Assembly: GCF_019396325.1 (NCBI RefSeq)
Contig: NZ_JAHKRO010000087.1
Location: 1 to 39,099, forward strand
DNA from: Nonomuraea ceibae
Lineage (GTDB): Bacteria > Actinomycetota > Actinomycetes > Streptosporangiales > Streptosporangiaceae
Length of the DNA stretch: 39,099 bases
Direction: 5' to 3'
The position numbers and the translations under genes were made by a program. Shown in pieces: positions 16,619 to 24,808 of this stretch (positions are counted from its first letter, which is position 1; each line of letters starts with the position of its first letter). The notes under the pieces were generated by a model. The model was not told the DNA's origin and did no database searches. It worked only from the letters and a program-made list of their open reading frames with translations.

Positions 16619-17275
16619 ATGATCAAGGCAGTGGTGCTGGACGTCGGTGAGACGCTCATCGACGAGACGCGCATCTGGTCGCGGTGGGCCGACCGGCTCG
16701 GGGTGCCGAGGTTCGTGCTGATGGGCGCGCTCGGCGGGATGGCCGCGCTCGACCGGTCCCACAGCGAGGCGTTCGAGCTCGTCCGGCCCGGCTTCGACTT
16801 CGAGGCGGAGAACGCGGCGTGGGAGCGGGACGAGCCCGGCAGCCTGCGCAACCATTTCGACGCCGACGACCTCTACCCGGACGTGCGGGAGGCGCTCGCC
16901 GCGCTGCGGGCGGCCGGCTACCAGGTGATCATCGCGGGCAACCAGCCGGAGCGGGCCTACGACGCGCTGGTGGCGATGGAGCTGCCGGTCGACTCGGTGC
17001 ACACCTCCGACGGGTGGGGGGTGGCCAAGCCCGCGCCGGAGTTCTTCGCCAAGGTCGCGGCGGTCGCCGGGCGGCAGCCGGGGGAGATCCTGTACGTGGG
17101 GGACCGGCTGGACAACGACGTGCTGCCGGCCTCGGCGGCGGGCATGCGCACGGCGCTGCTGCGCCGGGGGCCGTGGGGCTACCTGCACGCCGAGCGGGCA
17201 CAGGCCGCCCAGGTCGCCGACGTCATCGTCGACGACCTGCACGCCCTGCTCCCCGCCCTGCGCGGCATGGCCTGA
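16619..17275 (+). CDS. HAD-superfamily hydrolase with altered motif I
   Basis: 218 residues beginning MIKAVVLDVGETL. The open frame extends far upstream across the catalase gene, but this ATG is the only sensible start: it opens directly on the first strand and has GGATGGG about 5 nt before it. Motif I is DVGET, so the nucleophile Asp is kept but the second, acid/base Asp is Gly. Later motifs are present: Lys in GVAKPAPEFF and the acidic pair in ILYVGDRLDNDV. Motif II reads IIAGNQ, with Gly-Asn where Thr/Ser-Asn is usual. These changes suggest altered or weak phosphatase activity. It faces the DUF5709-like gene with a gap of only 10 bp. Confidence 0.86.
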   Translation: MIKAVVLDVGETLIDETRIWSRWADRLGVPRFVLMGALGGMAALDRSHSEAFELVRPGFDFEAENAAWERDEPGSLRNHFDADDLYPDVREALAALRAAGYQVIIAGNQPERAYDALVAMELPVDSVHTSDGWGVAKPAPEFFAKVAAVAGRQPGEILYVGDRLDNDVLPASAAGMRTALLRRGPWGYLHAERAQAAQVADVIVDDLHALLPALRGMA

Positions 17276-17285
17276 CGGCGGGGAG

Positions 17286-17606
17286 TCACTCGTCGTCGCG
17301 CTCGATGTGCACGGCGCGTTCCTCGGCCGACAGGTCGCCGCCGTCCTCGCCCCAGTCGGAGCCGATCTCGCGGTCCTCCGCGTCGGCCTCCAGGCCCTCG
17401 TCCGGCTGGGTCAGCCGGTGCTCGGGCCGGGGCGCGTGGCGCAGCCTGTCGGGCAGCTCGCGTCTGAGCCGTTCGTCGAGTGAGTCGCGATGCCGGGGAT
17501 CGTCCTCGGTGATCTCGTAGTTGAGACCCCGGTCGTCGGTCCATTCCTCGACCGTGATCCCCTGCTCGTCGCTGTATCCGTATCGGTCCGGAGGCTGTTC
17601 GGTCAT
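17286..17606 (-). CDS. Small acidic DUF5709-like protein
   Basis: 106 residues, very acidic, with no membrane segment. The pattern DSLDERLRRELPD in the middle and GGDLSAEERAVHI at the C-terminus resembles the actinobacterial DUF5709 family, whose function is unknown; I hold this assignment loosely. A GGGGA ribosome site precedes the ATG. It lies 33 bp after the hemerythrin gene on the same strand, so the two are probably co-transcribed. Confidence 0.65.
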   Translation of the reverse strand: MTEQPPDRYGYSDEQGITVEEWTDDRGLNYEITEDDPRHRDSLDERLRRELPDRLRHAPRPEHRLTQPDEGLEADAEDREIGSDWGEDGGDLSAEERAVHIERDDE

Positions 17607-17639
17607 ACGCGTCCCCTACCCCGTGGACGGGCCGGAATC

Positions 17640-18173
17640 CTAGGTTCCGGCCTGCCGCAGGGCGTCACGCAGTTCCTGCTTGTCCATCCGCGACCTGCCG
17701 GGGATGTCGGCGCGCTGCGCCTGCTCGTACAGTTCGGCCTTGGTCTCGCCGGTGACGGTCAGCGCGCGCAGCTCCTCGTCGCGGCGCTGCTTGAACGCCT
17801 GGCCGAGCTCGCGCAGCCGTTCGGGGGTCGCGGACTCGGTCAGCTGGGGGAGGAGTTCGTCCTCTTCCTCCTTGACGTGGTGGGTGACCGCGTCCTCAAG
17901 CTGCTGGAGGGTCTGGCGGAACTCCGCGCTGCCGGGCTCGGCGCGTACCAGGGAGTCGAGCAGGACCTCGGCCTCCTTGTGCTCCTCCACGCCGTGGTGG
18001 GCGTCGAGCTGGGGGTAGACGCGGTCCTCCTCGGCGCGGGAGTGGGCGGTGAGCAGGGCGTGCAGCTCGGCCGCGGTGGCGGCCTGGTCGCCCTGGCCGC
18101 TCCTGAGCCGTTCGAAGAGGGCTTCGACCTCGCGGTGGTCCTGGGTGATGAGGGAGATGACGTCGCTTGTCAT
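17640..18173 (-). CDS. Hemerythrin (HHE) domain protein with C-terminal Rho_N/SAP-like domain
   Basis: 177 residues. Residues 5-135 form a hemerythrin-type four-helix bundle with the expected ligands: His in QDHREVE, HSRAEEDRVYP, EEHKEAE and HHVKEEEDELLP. Such proteins bind a di-iron centre and sense or handle oxygen, NO or peroxide. Residues about 140-177 (ETKAELYEQAQRADIPGRSR, then MDKQELRDAL) look like the short helix-extended-helix found in Rho N-terminal and SAP-type domains, which often bind nucleic acid. I chose the ATG at 18173; the frame runs much further upstream through the MFS gene with no better start. It is followed by the DUF5709-like gene in the same direction. Confidence 0.87.
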   Translation of the reverse strand: MTSDVISLITQDHREVEALFERLRSGQGDQAATAAELHALLTAHSRAEEDRVYPQLDAHHGVEEHKEAEVLLDSLVRAEPGSAEFRQTLQQLEDAVTHHVKEEEDELLPQLTESATPERLRELGQAFKQRRDEELRALTVTGETKAELYEQAQRADIPGRSRMDKQELRDALRQAGT

Positions 18174-18226
18174 GAGCACCGGGGCTACCCCGCCGGCGGC
18201 GGTCCAATCACGGCGGCGGGCACCGG

Positions 18227-19522
18227 TCAGGCGTTCTCCAGAACCGGGTTCTGCGTGCGGGCGGGCGCGGGCCGTACGGGCTGCAGGGTGGGCTGCAGGG
18301 CCGGGGCGGGGGCGGGGCGGCTGGCGAGCCTGGCGAACGCCACGGCGGCCAGCAGCGTCGCCGCCACGCAGGCCACGCCGCCCGCCTCCAGGGCCGCGCG
18401 CGGGCCGAAGGTGTCGCTCAGCCAGCCGAGCACCGGGCCGCCGAGCGCCCCCGAGGCCGCGCCGACCATGCCGACCGCGGCGATGACCCGGCCGCGCATG
18501 GCGTCGGGGCTGTCGAGCTGTGCCCGCGCCGAGACCGTGGTGTCCACCAGGATGGCCCCGGCCGCGATCGGCAGCATGGCGACGGCGAACGCGGGCAGGG
18601 TCGGCAGCAGCCCGCTCAGCGCCTGCAGGACGCTGATGGCGAGGGCGGAGCCGAGCAGCAGCCGCAGCGTCAGCCGCGCGCGGGAGGCGGTGATGACGCC
18701 GCCCACCACGGTGCCCACGGCGAAGACCGTGGAGAGCAGGCCGTAGCCGCCCGCGCCGCCCTCCAGCGGGCCCGCGCTCATCGCGGCCATGGTGACCTGG
18801 TAGTTGCGCCCCAGGCTGCCCAGCACCAGCGACAGCGCCAGCATCACCAGCAGCCACGGGGTCCGCAGCACGTAGCGGAGCCCGGCGGCGATGGCGCCGG
18901 GCTCGCGCTCGGCGCTCTCCAGCTCGTGGAACTCCGACGCCCGCATGGCGGCGACCGCCGCGATCACCGCGAAGAACGTGACCGCGTTGATCACGAACAG
19001 CCCGCCCTGACCGGTGACGGGCAGCATCACGCCCGCGATCGACATGCCCAGGATGCGTCCGGCGGAGTTGATGACGGAGCCGAGCGCCATCGCGTTCGGC
19101 AGGTCCTCTCGCGGCACCACCTCCGCGCCGAACCGGCCGAGCGCGGGCCCGCCGAGCGCCGAGACGACGCCGCCCGCCAGCGCCACCGCGTAGATGGGCA
19201 GCACGGAGTCCACGCCCGTCAGCGCGATCACGGCCAGCACGGCGGCCAGCGCGGCCTGGGCGAGCTGGGCCGCGATCACCACCGGGCGGCTCGGCAGCCG
19301 GTCGGCCAGCGCCCCGCCCCACATGCCCAGCAGCAGCGTCGGCAGCGCCTGCATGACCAGGCTGAGACCCATGCTGGTGGCCGACCCCGTCATGGACAGC
19401 ACGAGCCAGTTGACCCCGAGGACCTGCATCCAGGTGCCGGTGATGGAGACCAGGTCCGCGCCTGCCCAGAGCCGGTAGTTGTGATGACGGAGGGCGCGGA
19501 ACGTGGAGGAGGTGAGGGACAA
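18227..19522 (-). CDS. MFS transporter, MFS_3/enterobactin-exporter-like
   Basis: 431 residues with about 12 predicted membrane helices. The opening RALRHHNYRLWAGADLVSITGTWMQ is typical of the MFS_3 (EntS-like) group of drug or siderophore exporters. The loop GGALADRLPSRPVVI is the conserved MFS motif between helices 2 and 3, and RGRVIAA lies in the second half. The last 35 residues are a Pro/Ala-rich cytosolic tail. The TTG start is supported by AGGA at 6-nt spacing. It is 93 bp downstream of a Crp/Fnr-type gene on the same strand. The substrate is not predictable. Confidence 0.9.
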   Translation of the reverse strand: MSLTSSTFRALRHHNYRLWAGADLVSITGTWMQVLGVNWLVLSMTGSATSMGLSLVMQALPTLLLGMWGGALADRLPSRPVVIAAQLAQAALAAVLAVIALTGVDSVLPIYAVALAGGVVSALGGPALGRFGAEVVPREDLPNAMALGSVINSAGRILGMSIAGVMLPVTGQGGLFVINAVTFFAVIAAVAAMRASEFHELESAEREPGAIAAGLRYVLRTPWLLVMLALSLVLGSLGRNYQVTMAAMSAGPLEGGAGGYGLLSTVFAVGTVVGGVITASRARLTLRLLLGSALAISVLQALSGLLPTLPAFAVAMLPIAAGAILVDTTVSARAQLDSPDAMRGRVIAAVGMVGAASGALGGPVLGWLSDTFGPRAALEAGGVACVAATLLAAVAFARLASRPAPAPALQPTLQPVRPAPARTQNPVLENA

Positions 19523-19571
19523 GACTTTTCCTGTGCTTGACGGGGGCGACAGGTGGTGAACACCCTCTTTA

Positions 19572-19595
19572 CGGACACGGATTCCGGTATGTCCG
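19572..19595. promoter_or_regulatory. Inverted repeat upstream of the MFS gene
   Basis: CGGACA (19572-19577) and TGTCCG (19590-19595) form an inverted repeat with 12-nt spacing, 50-73 bp before the MFS start. It could be an operator, but the arms are short and it does not match the classical Crp site. Confidence 0.3.
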
Positions 19596-19615
19596 AAAAG
19601 TGAGGTAAGTCACGT

Positions 19616-20308
19616 TTAAAACGCGCGGAAGTTGGCCAGGGTCGCCAGCGCCGTCACGTCCAGGATCTCGATCCGCCCGTCGACCGGCCGGATCAGCCGG
19701 CGTCGCCGCAGGTCGCGCAGGGCTTTGGCGGTCAGGTCCGGGTCGGCGCCCGCCAGCGCCGCCAGCTCCGGCCCCGACAGCGGCACGCCGACGTCCAGGC
19801 CCCGGGTCCCGTGCCTGCCGTGCCGCCCGGCCAGCGACAGCAGCAGCCGTGCCAGGCACGCCCCCGTGTCGTAGCCGGCCAGGTCGAGCCTGCTCTGCTC
19901 GGCCCAGCGCAGCCGGTCCACGATGAACCGGCTCATCGCCAGTCCTGCGGGCGCCGAGCCCCTGACGAAGTCCAGGAACGCCGGCCCGCTGACGACCGAG
20001 GCGCGCACGGCGCCGCAGGTGGTCACGGTGGCCGCGTGCAAGCTGTGCGTGAGCGGCACCATGTCGCCCACCACGTCACCCGCCACCCGGACGGCCAGCA
20101 GCGATTCGTGGCCGCCGCCGGGCCTGGCCGACACCTTGGCCACGCCCTCCAGCAGCACGAAGATCGGCGTGCTGGCCTCGCCCTGGCGCATCAGCACCTG
20201 CCCGGCCGCGTAGCGGGCTTCGGCGCCCAGGGCCAGCAGCCGCTCGCGCACGGCGGGCGGCAGGTAATGGAGGAAGGTGCCCTCGGGAAAGCTGCGCAGA
20301 CCGGTCAT
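19616..20308 (-). CDS. Crp/Fnr-family transcriptional regulator
   Basis: 230 residues from the ATG at 20308, which has GGAGG at 5-nt spacing; an in-frame ATG 15 nt earlier is less likely. Residues about 15-125 are a cyclic-nucleotide-binding-type beta barrel (AGQVLMRQGEASTPIFVLLEGVAKV, VAGDVVGDM). Next come a long dimerisation helix and a C-terminal winged HTH (LSGPELAALAGADPDLTAKALRDLRRRRLI). No cysteine cluster for Fe-S binding is visible, so it is not an FNR-type oxygen sensor. The phosphate-binding RxA/S motif of true cAMP receptors is not clear either, so the effector is unknown. It lies between the ABC exporter and the MFS gene on the same strand. Confidence 0.88.
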   Translation of the reverse strand: MTGLRSFPEGTFLHYLPPAVRERLLALGAEARYAAGQVLMRQGEASTPIFVLLEGVAKVSARPGGGHESLLAVRVAGDVVGDMVPLTHSLHAATVTTCGAVRASVVSGPAFLDFVRGSAPAGLAMSRFIVDRLRWAEQSRLDLAGYDTGACLARLLLSLAGRHGRHGTRGLDVGVPLSGPELAALAGADPDLTAKALRDLRRRRLIRPVDGRIEILDVTALATLANFRAF

Positions 20309-20359
20309 GTCCCCCTCCGGCATCCCTCGCCTGTCGCGAATATGGCACCGGATCGGGAA

Positions 20360-22093
20360 TCAGACCAGTTCGAGTGGGCTATCCCGGTTGGCCAGAGCCG
20401 CGTAGTGCCCGCCGGCGGCCATGAGCGCATCGTGGGTGCCGCGCTCGACCACCCGGCCGCCGTCCAGCACGACGATCTCATCGGCGTCGCGGATCGTCGA
20501 CAGGCGGTGCGCGATCGTGATCGTGGTGCGGCCCCTGGCCAGCGCGTCGAGGGCCTCCTGGACGGCCCGCTCGGTCTGGGTGTCGAGCGCGCTGGTGGCC
20601 TCGTCCAGGATCAGCACCGGCGGGTCGCGCAGCAGCGTGCGGGCGATGGCCAGGCGCTGCTTCTCGCCGCCGGAGAAGCGGTGGCCGCGCTCGCCCACGA
20701 GCGTGTCGTAGCCGTCGGGCAGCGCGGCGATGTGGTCGTGGATGCGGGCCGCCCGCGCCGCCGCCTCGACCTCCTCGTCGGTGGCCGACGGGGCGCCGAA
20801 GCGCAGGTTGTCCGCGATCGAGGCGTGGAAGAGGTACGTCTCCTGCGACACCACGCCGACCGTCTCGGCCAGCGACTCGAAGGTCAGCTCGCGCACGTCC
20901 ACGCCGTCGATCGTGACCCGCCCCTCGGCCACGTCGTACAGCCGGGGCGGCAGGTAGCCGAGCGTCGTCTTGCCGGAGCCCGTCTCGCCCACCACGGCCA
21001 GGCTGCCGCCCGCCGGGACGGTGATGTCGATCCCGCTGAGCGTGGGCGCGTCGCCGTAGGAGAAGCCGACGCCCTCGAAGCGGACCTCGCCGCGCACCTC
21101 GCGCAGCGTGCGGGTGCCGGGGCGGATGTCGACGGGCAGGTCCAGGTACTCGAAGATGCGCCCGAACAGCGCCAGCGAGCTCTGCACCTCCACGCCCAGC
21201 CGCAGCAGCGACACCGTGGGCCTGAACAGCGCGGCCTGCAACGTGGTGAAGGCCACCAGGGTGCCGACCGAGATCGCGCCGGTGTGGCCGACCGCCCAGT
21301 AGACGGCCGCGGGCATCGCCGCCATGATCACCTGGATGGTCGACTGCCGCCACCGCCCGGCCATGCTCGCCTTGACGCCCAGCGCGGCAAGCTCGTCGGA
21401 GGAGCGGGCGAAGCGCCCGGCCAGATCCTCGGCGCGGCCCATCGTCCGGCCGAGCAGGATGCCGCTGATCGACAGCGACTCCTGCACCATGGCGGAGATC
21501 GCCGCCAGCTTGCGCTGCCGCTCGGCGGTGATGCGCTTGCGCTCGCGGCCCACCTTGCGGCTGATCCACACGAACAGCGGCAGCAGCAGGAGCGAGACCG
21601 CCGTCAGCCGCCAGTCGAGCGCGAGCATCGCGACGATCGTGGCGATCACCGTGGTCAGGTTGGACACCAGGGAGGTGGCGGTCGAGGTGACGACCGCCTG
21701 CATGCCGCCGATGTCGTTGGCGATGCGCGACTGGATCTCGCCCGTCCTCGTGCGCGTGAAGAAGGCCAGGGACATGCGCTGGAGGTGGCCGTAGACGGCG
21801 GTGCGCAGGTCGTGCATGACGTGCTGGCCGACGGTGGTGGACACCAGCGTCTGCACCACGTCGAACACGCTGGTGGTGACGGCGACGGCGATCATGCCGA
21901 GCGCGAGCAGCGTGAGCAGGCCGGTGTCGCGGTTCGGGATCGCCACGTCCAGCACCTCGCGCAGCAGGAACGGCGAGGCGAGCGAGACCAGGGAGGCCAG
22001 CAGGATCAGCGCGCCGACCAGGGCCAGGCGGCCGCGGTAGGGGCGGAAGAGGGTGATGATGCGCCGCAGGGGCGCCCGTGGCTCATCGGCCAA
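20360..22093 (-). CDS. ABC-type multidrug exporter, fused permease-ATPase half-transporter
   Basis: 577 residues. Residues about 10-310 form a type I ABC exporter membrane domain (six helices). The nucleotide-binding domain has Walker A GETGSGKTT at about 366-374, the signature FSGGEKQRLAIA, Walker B VLILDEATSALD and the switch His in IAHRLST. An upstream in-frame TTG at 22123 would put the start in the operator, whereas the TTG at 22093 has GAGGT at 6-nt spacing, so I prefer the latter. A single half-transporter gene implies a homodimer, probably exporting a hydrophobic compound. The adjacent divergent MarR gene and the palindrome between them suggest ligand-controlled derepression. Confidence 0.93.
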   Translation of the reverse strand: MADEPRAPLRRIITLFRPYRGRLALVGALILLASLVSLASPFLLREVLDVAIPNRDTGLLTLLALGMIAVAVTTSVFDVVQTLVSTTVGQHVMHDLRTAVYGHLQRMSLAFFTRTRTGEIQSRIANDIGGMQAVVTSTATSLVSNLTTVIATIVAMLALDWRLTAVSLLLLPLFVWISRKVGRERKRITAERQRKLAAISAMVQESLSISGILLGRTMGRAEDLAGRFARSSDELAALGVKASMAGRWRQSTIQVIMAAMPAAVYWAVGHTGAISVGTLVAFTTLQAALFRPTVSLLRLGVEVQSSLALFGRIFEYLDLPVDIRPGTRTLREVRGEVRFEGVGFSYGDAPTLSGIDITVPAGGSLAVVGETGSGKTTLGYLPPRLYDVAEGRVTIDGVDVRELTFESLAETVGVVSQETYLFHASIADNLRFGAPSATDEEVEAAARAARIHDHIAALPDGYDTLVGERGHRFSGGEKQRLAIARTLLRDPPVLILDEATSALDTQTERAVQEALDALARGRTTITIAHRLSTIRDADEIVVLDGGRVVERGTHDALMAAGGHYAALANRDSPLELV

Positions 22094-22114
22094 ATCGGTA
22101 CCTCGTTTCTGATG

Positions 22115-22145
22115 TTGTCTCAAACTGAGGTTACCTCAGTAAGCT
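22115..22145 (+). promoter_or_regulatory. Promoter of the leaderless marR gene
   Basis: TTGTCT (22115-22120) and TAAGCT (22140-22145) are separated by 19 nt, and the ATG follows at 22152. There is no Shine-Dalgarno sequence before the ATG, so transcription probably starts at or next to it. The palindrome at 22124-22140 fills the spacer. Confidence 0.5.
22124..22140. promoter_or_regulatory. Perfect palindromic MarR operator
   Basis: ACTGAGGTTACCTCAGT is a perfect inverted repeat: 8-nt arms around a central T. It lies in the 58-bp divergent region between the ABC exporter and marR, the usual position and size for a MarR-dimer operator. It falls inside the predicted marR promoter, so binding would give autorepression as well as exporter control. 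Confidence 0.8.
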
Positions 22146-22151
22146 GGCGTC

Positions 22152-22571
22152 ATGGAGGACACGGAGCTCGCCGAGCTGTTCCATCAGGTCGGGCGGCGGC
22201 TGCGGCACCGCTACGCGCACCTGCTGGAGCCGCACGGCCTCAACCCGGGCCAGGCGCGGGCGCTGCGCGCGCTCGCCGACGCGGGGCGCCCGCTCAGGAT
22301 GGTCCAGCTCGCCGAGGCGCTGCGCATCGTGCCGCGGTCGGTCACGCCCGTCGCCGACGCGCTGGAGGAGGCGGGGCTGGTGCGCCGGGAGGTCGACCCG
22401 GCCAACCGCCGCTCGACGCTGGTCGTCCTCACCGGCGCGGGCCGCGCCGCCGTCGAGCGCGCCCGCGAGGCGCGCCGCCAGGCCGGGCAGGAGCTGTTCG
22501 CGGTCCTGTCCGAGGACGAGCGCGACCGGCTCAAGGAGCTGCTGCGGGCGGTCGACGGCCAGTTCTCCTGA
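22152..22571 (+). CDS. MarR-family transcriptional regulator
   Basis: 139 residues with the MarR winged-helix layout: a dimerisation helix (ELAELFHQVGRRLRHRY), HTH helices (PLRMVQLAEALRIVPRSVTPVADALEEAGLV) and the basic wing RREVDPANRRSTLVVLT. C-terminal helices complete the dimer interface. It is divergent from the ABC exporter across a palindromic operator and is most simply read as its repressor, released by a small ligand. The exporter also heads a series including Crp/Fnr and MFS genes, so its regulon may be wider. The mRNA is probably leaderless. It ends 5 bp from the convergent amidohydrolase-like gene. Confidence 0.93.
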   Translation: MEDTELAELFHQVGRRLRHRYAHLLEPHGLNPGQARALRALADAGRPLRMVQLAEALRIVPRSVTPVADALEEAGLVRREVDPANRRSTLVVLTGAGRAAVERAREARRQAGQELFAVLSEDERDRLKELLRAVDGQFS

Positions 22572-22576
22572 AGGGC

Positions 22577-23584
22577 TCAGGTGACCGTCCGGCCGCCGAC
22601 GACGGTGCCCAGGCAGCCGGGCCCGCCCAGCAGGGCCGCGTACGGGTGGCGTCCCCGGGCGTCGAAGACCGCGAAGTCGGCCCGGCCCCCGGCGTGCAGC
22701 GAGCCCGCGCCGCCCGGCCCGCCCGCCATCCCGAGCGCCCGCGCCCCGCCCAGCGTCGCCGCCCGCACCAGCCGCTCGTCCAGGTCCCGCACCCGGCCGC
22801 CGAGCCCGAGCACGCCCTCGCGTACGGCCGCCGCCCGGGCGAGCGGGCCGGCCGCGGGCGCGTCCCCGGGGCCGGTGCCGAACGCCAGGACGTTGCCCTC
22901 GTCCAGCAGCGCCAGCCACTCCTCCGGGTACGGCGGCGACGGGCACAGGGCGACGGCGGCGCCGTGCAGGCGCAGGAGCTTGCGCTCGCCGGGGTCCAGG
23001 GCCCGGGCGCAGGCGACGTGGCAGTGCGGGCCGAGCAGGCCCGCCTCGTCGAGGGCGGCGGGCGCGTGCCGGTCGAGACGCACCAGCAGCCGCAGGCCGA
23101 ACGTCCTGGCCAGCACCGCCACGTCCTCCAGCACATGCGGGTCGCGGGTGACCGGCGCGACGCCGACGCCGCACGGCCGGTCCACCTCGCGGATCGCGGT
23201 GATGAGGGCGTCGCGCCCGCGTTCCTCCCACTCCCGCTCCGAGGCGCAGCGCACCTCGGCGTAGCAGACGCCGGGGAGCGCGCCGGGGTCGGCGGCCACG
23301 ACGGCCCGCGCGGTAACCCCGGGGGCGGGCGGGCCCGGCGCGGCGCAGGCGTCGACCAGCCCCGCGACGATCATCCCCGGCCAGCGCCGCTCGCTCGCCA
23401 CGGGGCAGGCGGCCAGCAGCTCCGCCCGGGGGCCCACCGCCAGCACCCGTTCGCCCCGCACGGCGACGGCGCCGTCGCGGACCGGTCCGGCGGTGATGGG
23501 CAGGACGAGCGGGGCGGAGTGCAGGACGACGGGCGCGGGCGCGCGGGCGTTCAGCGTGGTTCCGGAACGCCGCGCGGACCTCAT
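22577..23584 (-). CDS. Degenerate amidohydrolase-superfamily protein
   Basis: 335 residues with an amidohydrolase plan: an N-terminal small beta domain (GAVAVRGERVLAVGPRAEL), a TIM-barrel-like centre and the C-terminal closing strand GRADFAVFDARG. The segment LLGPHCHVACARALDPGE, followed by GAAVALCPSPPYPEEW, matches the His-containing strand and substrate loop of aminohydrolases. The first metal site is missing: where PGLVNxHxH is expected the sequence reads PGMIVAGLVDACAAPG, and the GTDS region is GTGPGDAP. It is probably not a conventional metal-dependent hydrolase. The ATG has GGGAG 6 nt upstream. It lies 42 bp after a PucR-type regulator gene on the same strand. Confidence 0.8.
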   Translation of the reverse strand: MRSARRSGTTLNARAPAPVVLHSAPLVLPITAGPVRDGAVAVRGERVLAVGPRAELLAACPVASERRWPGMIVAGLVDACAAPGPPAPGVTARAVVAADPGALPGVCYAEVRCASEREWEERGRDALITAIREVDRPCGVGVAPVTRDPHVLEDVAVLARTFGLRLLVRLDRHAPAALDEAGLLGPHCHVACARALDPGERKLLRLHGAAVALCPSPPYPEEWLALLDEGNVLAFGTGPGDAPAAGPLARAAAVREGVLGLGGRVRDLDERLVRAATLGGARALGMAGGPGGAGSLHAGGRADFAVFDARGRHPYAALLGGPGCLGTVVGGRTVT

Positions 23585-23626
23585 CGGAGCTCCCGTCTCG
23601 ACTGGCGGATTGTCCCCTTTATGGCA

Positions 23627-24808
23627 TTAAACGGGGTCTTGTCCTACCTGCGCAATCACCTGGTGAACGCCACGCGGGCGGTAACGGCCCGACAGCCGGG
23701 CCAGCTTGAGGCTCAGGTGGAGCGCCAGCCGCTCGCCGCCGTCCTTCAGGTCGGTGCGGGCCAGCTCCTCCACCCGCTGCAGCCGGTAGTAGAGCGAGGT
23801 CCGGTGCAGCCGCAGCGCCCGCGAGGTCGCCACCGCGCTGCCCGCCAGGTCCAGGTACGTCTCCAGCGTCTCCAGCAGCGGCAGGTGCTGATCCTCGGCG
23901 AGCAGCAGCTCCAGCCCGGGGTGCAGCTCGTGGTCGGGGAGCCCGGTGAGCATCCGGTAGACGCCGAGCCGGTCCCAGCGGGCTGTGTGCCCGAGCCCGG
24001 GCACCCGCGCCGCCACCTCGGCCGCGTGCCGGGCCTCGGCGTACGAGCCCGCCGCCTCGGCCAGCGACGGCCTGGGCCGCCCGACGCCGACGACGACCCG
24101 GACCGACAGGGCGGCGTGCAGCTCGTCCGGCGCGAACGGGGCGCCGGACACGAGCAGCACGGCGTGGTCGTAGCGGACCAGGTGCAGCGGATGGTGGCCG
24201 CTCAGCCGCCGCCGCACCGCCAGCAGGCCCTGCTCCAGCGCCAGCCGCACCGCCTCGTCCGGCTCGCCCGACGGCGGCCTGGCGACCAGCGCCGTCACCG
24301 GCTGGCCCTGCGGGAACGCGCCGGCCTCGATGAGCTGCCTGGCCGCGTCGCGCTCGCCGCGCAGCAGCCCGGTCACCGCCTCCAGCTCCCGGTGCGAGGC
24401 CAGGCCGGTGGCCAGGCTCTCGTGGTAGAGCGCCAGGGCCAGCCCGGGTGCCGCCGCCGCGGCCTCCTCGACCTGGTCGGCGGTCATGGGCGGCGGGGCG
24501 TCGATGAACCACAGGAAGCCCAGCAGCCCGGCCTCGTGCCGTACCGGGACGCACACGCGGGGCAGCAGGCCGAGGTGGGGCGCGCCCGGGGTGCGCAGCG
24601 GGCCGGGGGAGTCGTGCGCCCCGGCGTCGCGCAGCCACTGGCGGACCTCCGGCGTGGTGTGGCGGCGCAGGATGGAGTCGCGGCGGATGTCGTCCATGAC
24701 GCCGTTCTGCTCGCTGTAGGCGACGACCCGTTGCAGGCGGTCCTCCAGCAGCAGCGGACGCTCGAGCCGAGCGGCGAGCTCGTCGACGATCCGCTGAAGA
24801 TCCGCCAC
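23627..24808 (-). CDS. PucR/CdaR-family transcriptional regulator
   Basis: 393 residues from a GTG at 24808, which has AAGGGG at suitable spacing; upstream TTG codons in frame (from 24838) lack this. The N-terminal third resembles a GAF-like sensor (LERPLLLEDRLQRVVAYSEQ, and LPRVCVPVRHEAGLLGFLWFID). The middle has a GGDEF-like CdaR region (VRVVVGVGRPRPSLAEAAGSYAEARHA), and the C-terminus is the PucR HTH (LETYLDLAGSAVATSRALRLHRTSLYYRLQRVEEL). These regulators typically control purine, amide or sugar-acid catabolism. It precedes the degenerate amidohydrolase gene and is divergent from the M6 protease, so either may be a target. Confidence 0.88.
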   Translation of the reverse strand: MADLQRIVDELAARLERPLLLEDRLQRVVAYSEQNGVMDDIRRDSILRRHTTPEVRQWLRDAGAHDSPGPLRTPGAPHLGLLPRVCVPVRHEAGLLGFLWFIDAPPPMTADQVEEAAAAAPGLALALYHESLATGLASHRELEAVTGLLRGERDAARQLIEAGAFPQGQPVTALVARPPSGEPDEAVRLALEQGLLAVRRRLSGHHPLHLVRYDHAVLLVSGAPFAPDELHAALSVRVVVGVGRPRPSLAEAAGSYAEARHAAEVAARVPGLGHTARWDRLGVYRMLTGLPDHELHPGLELLLAEDQHLPLLETLETYLDLAGSAVATSRALRLHRTSLYYRLQRVEELARTDLKDGGERLALHLSLKLARLSGRYRPRGVHQVIAQVGQDPV

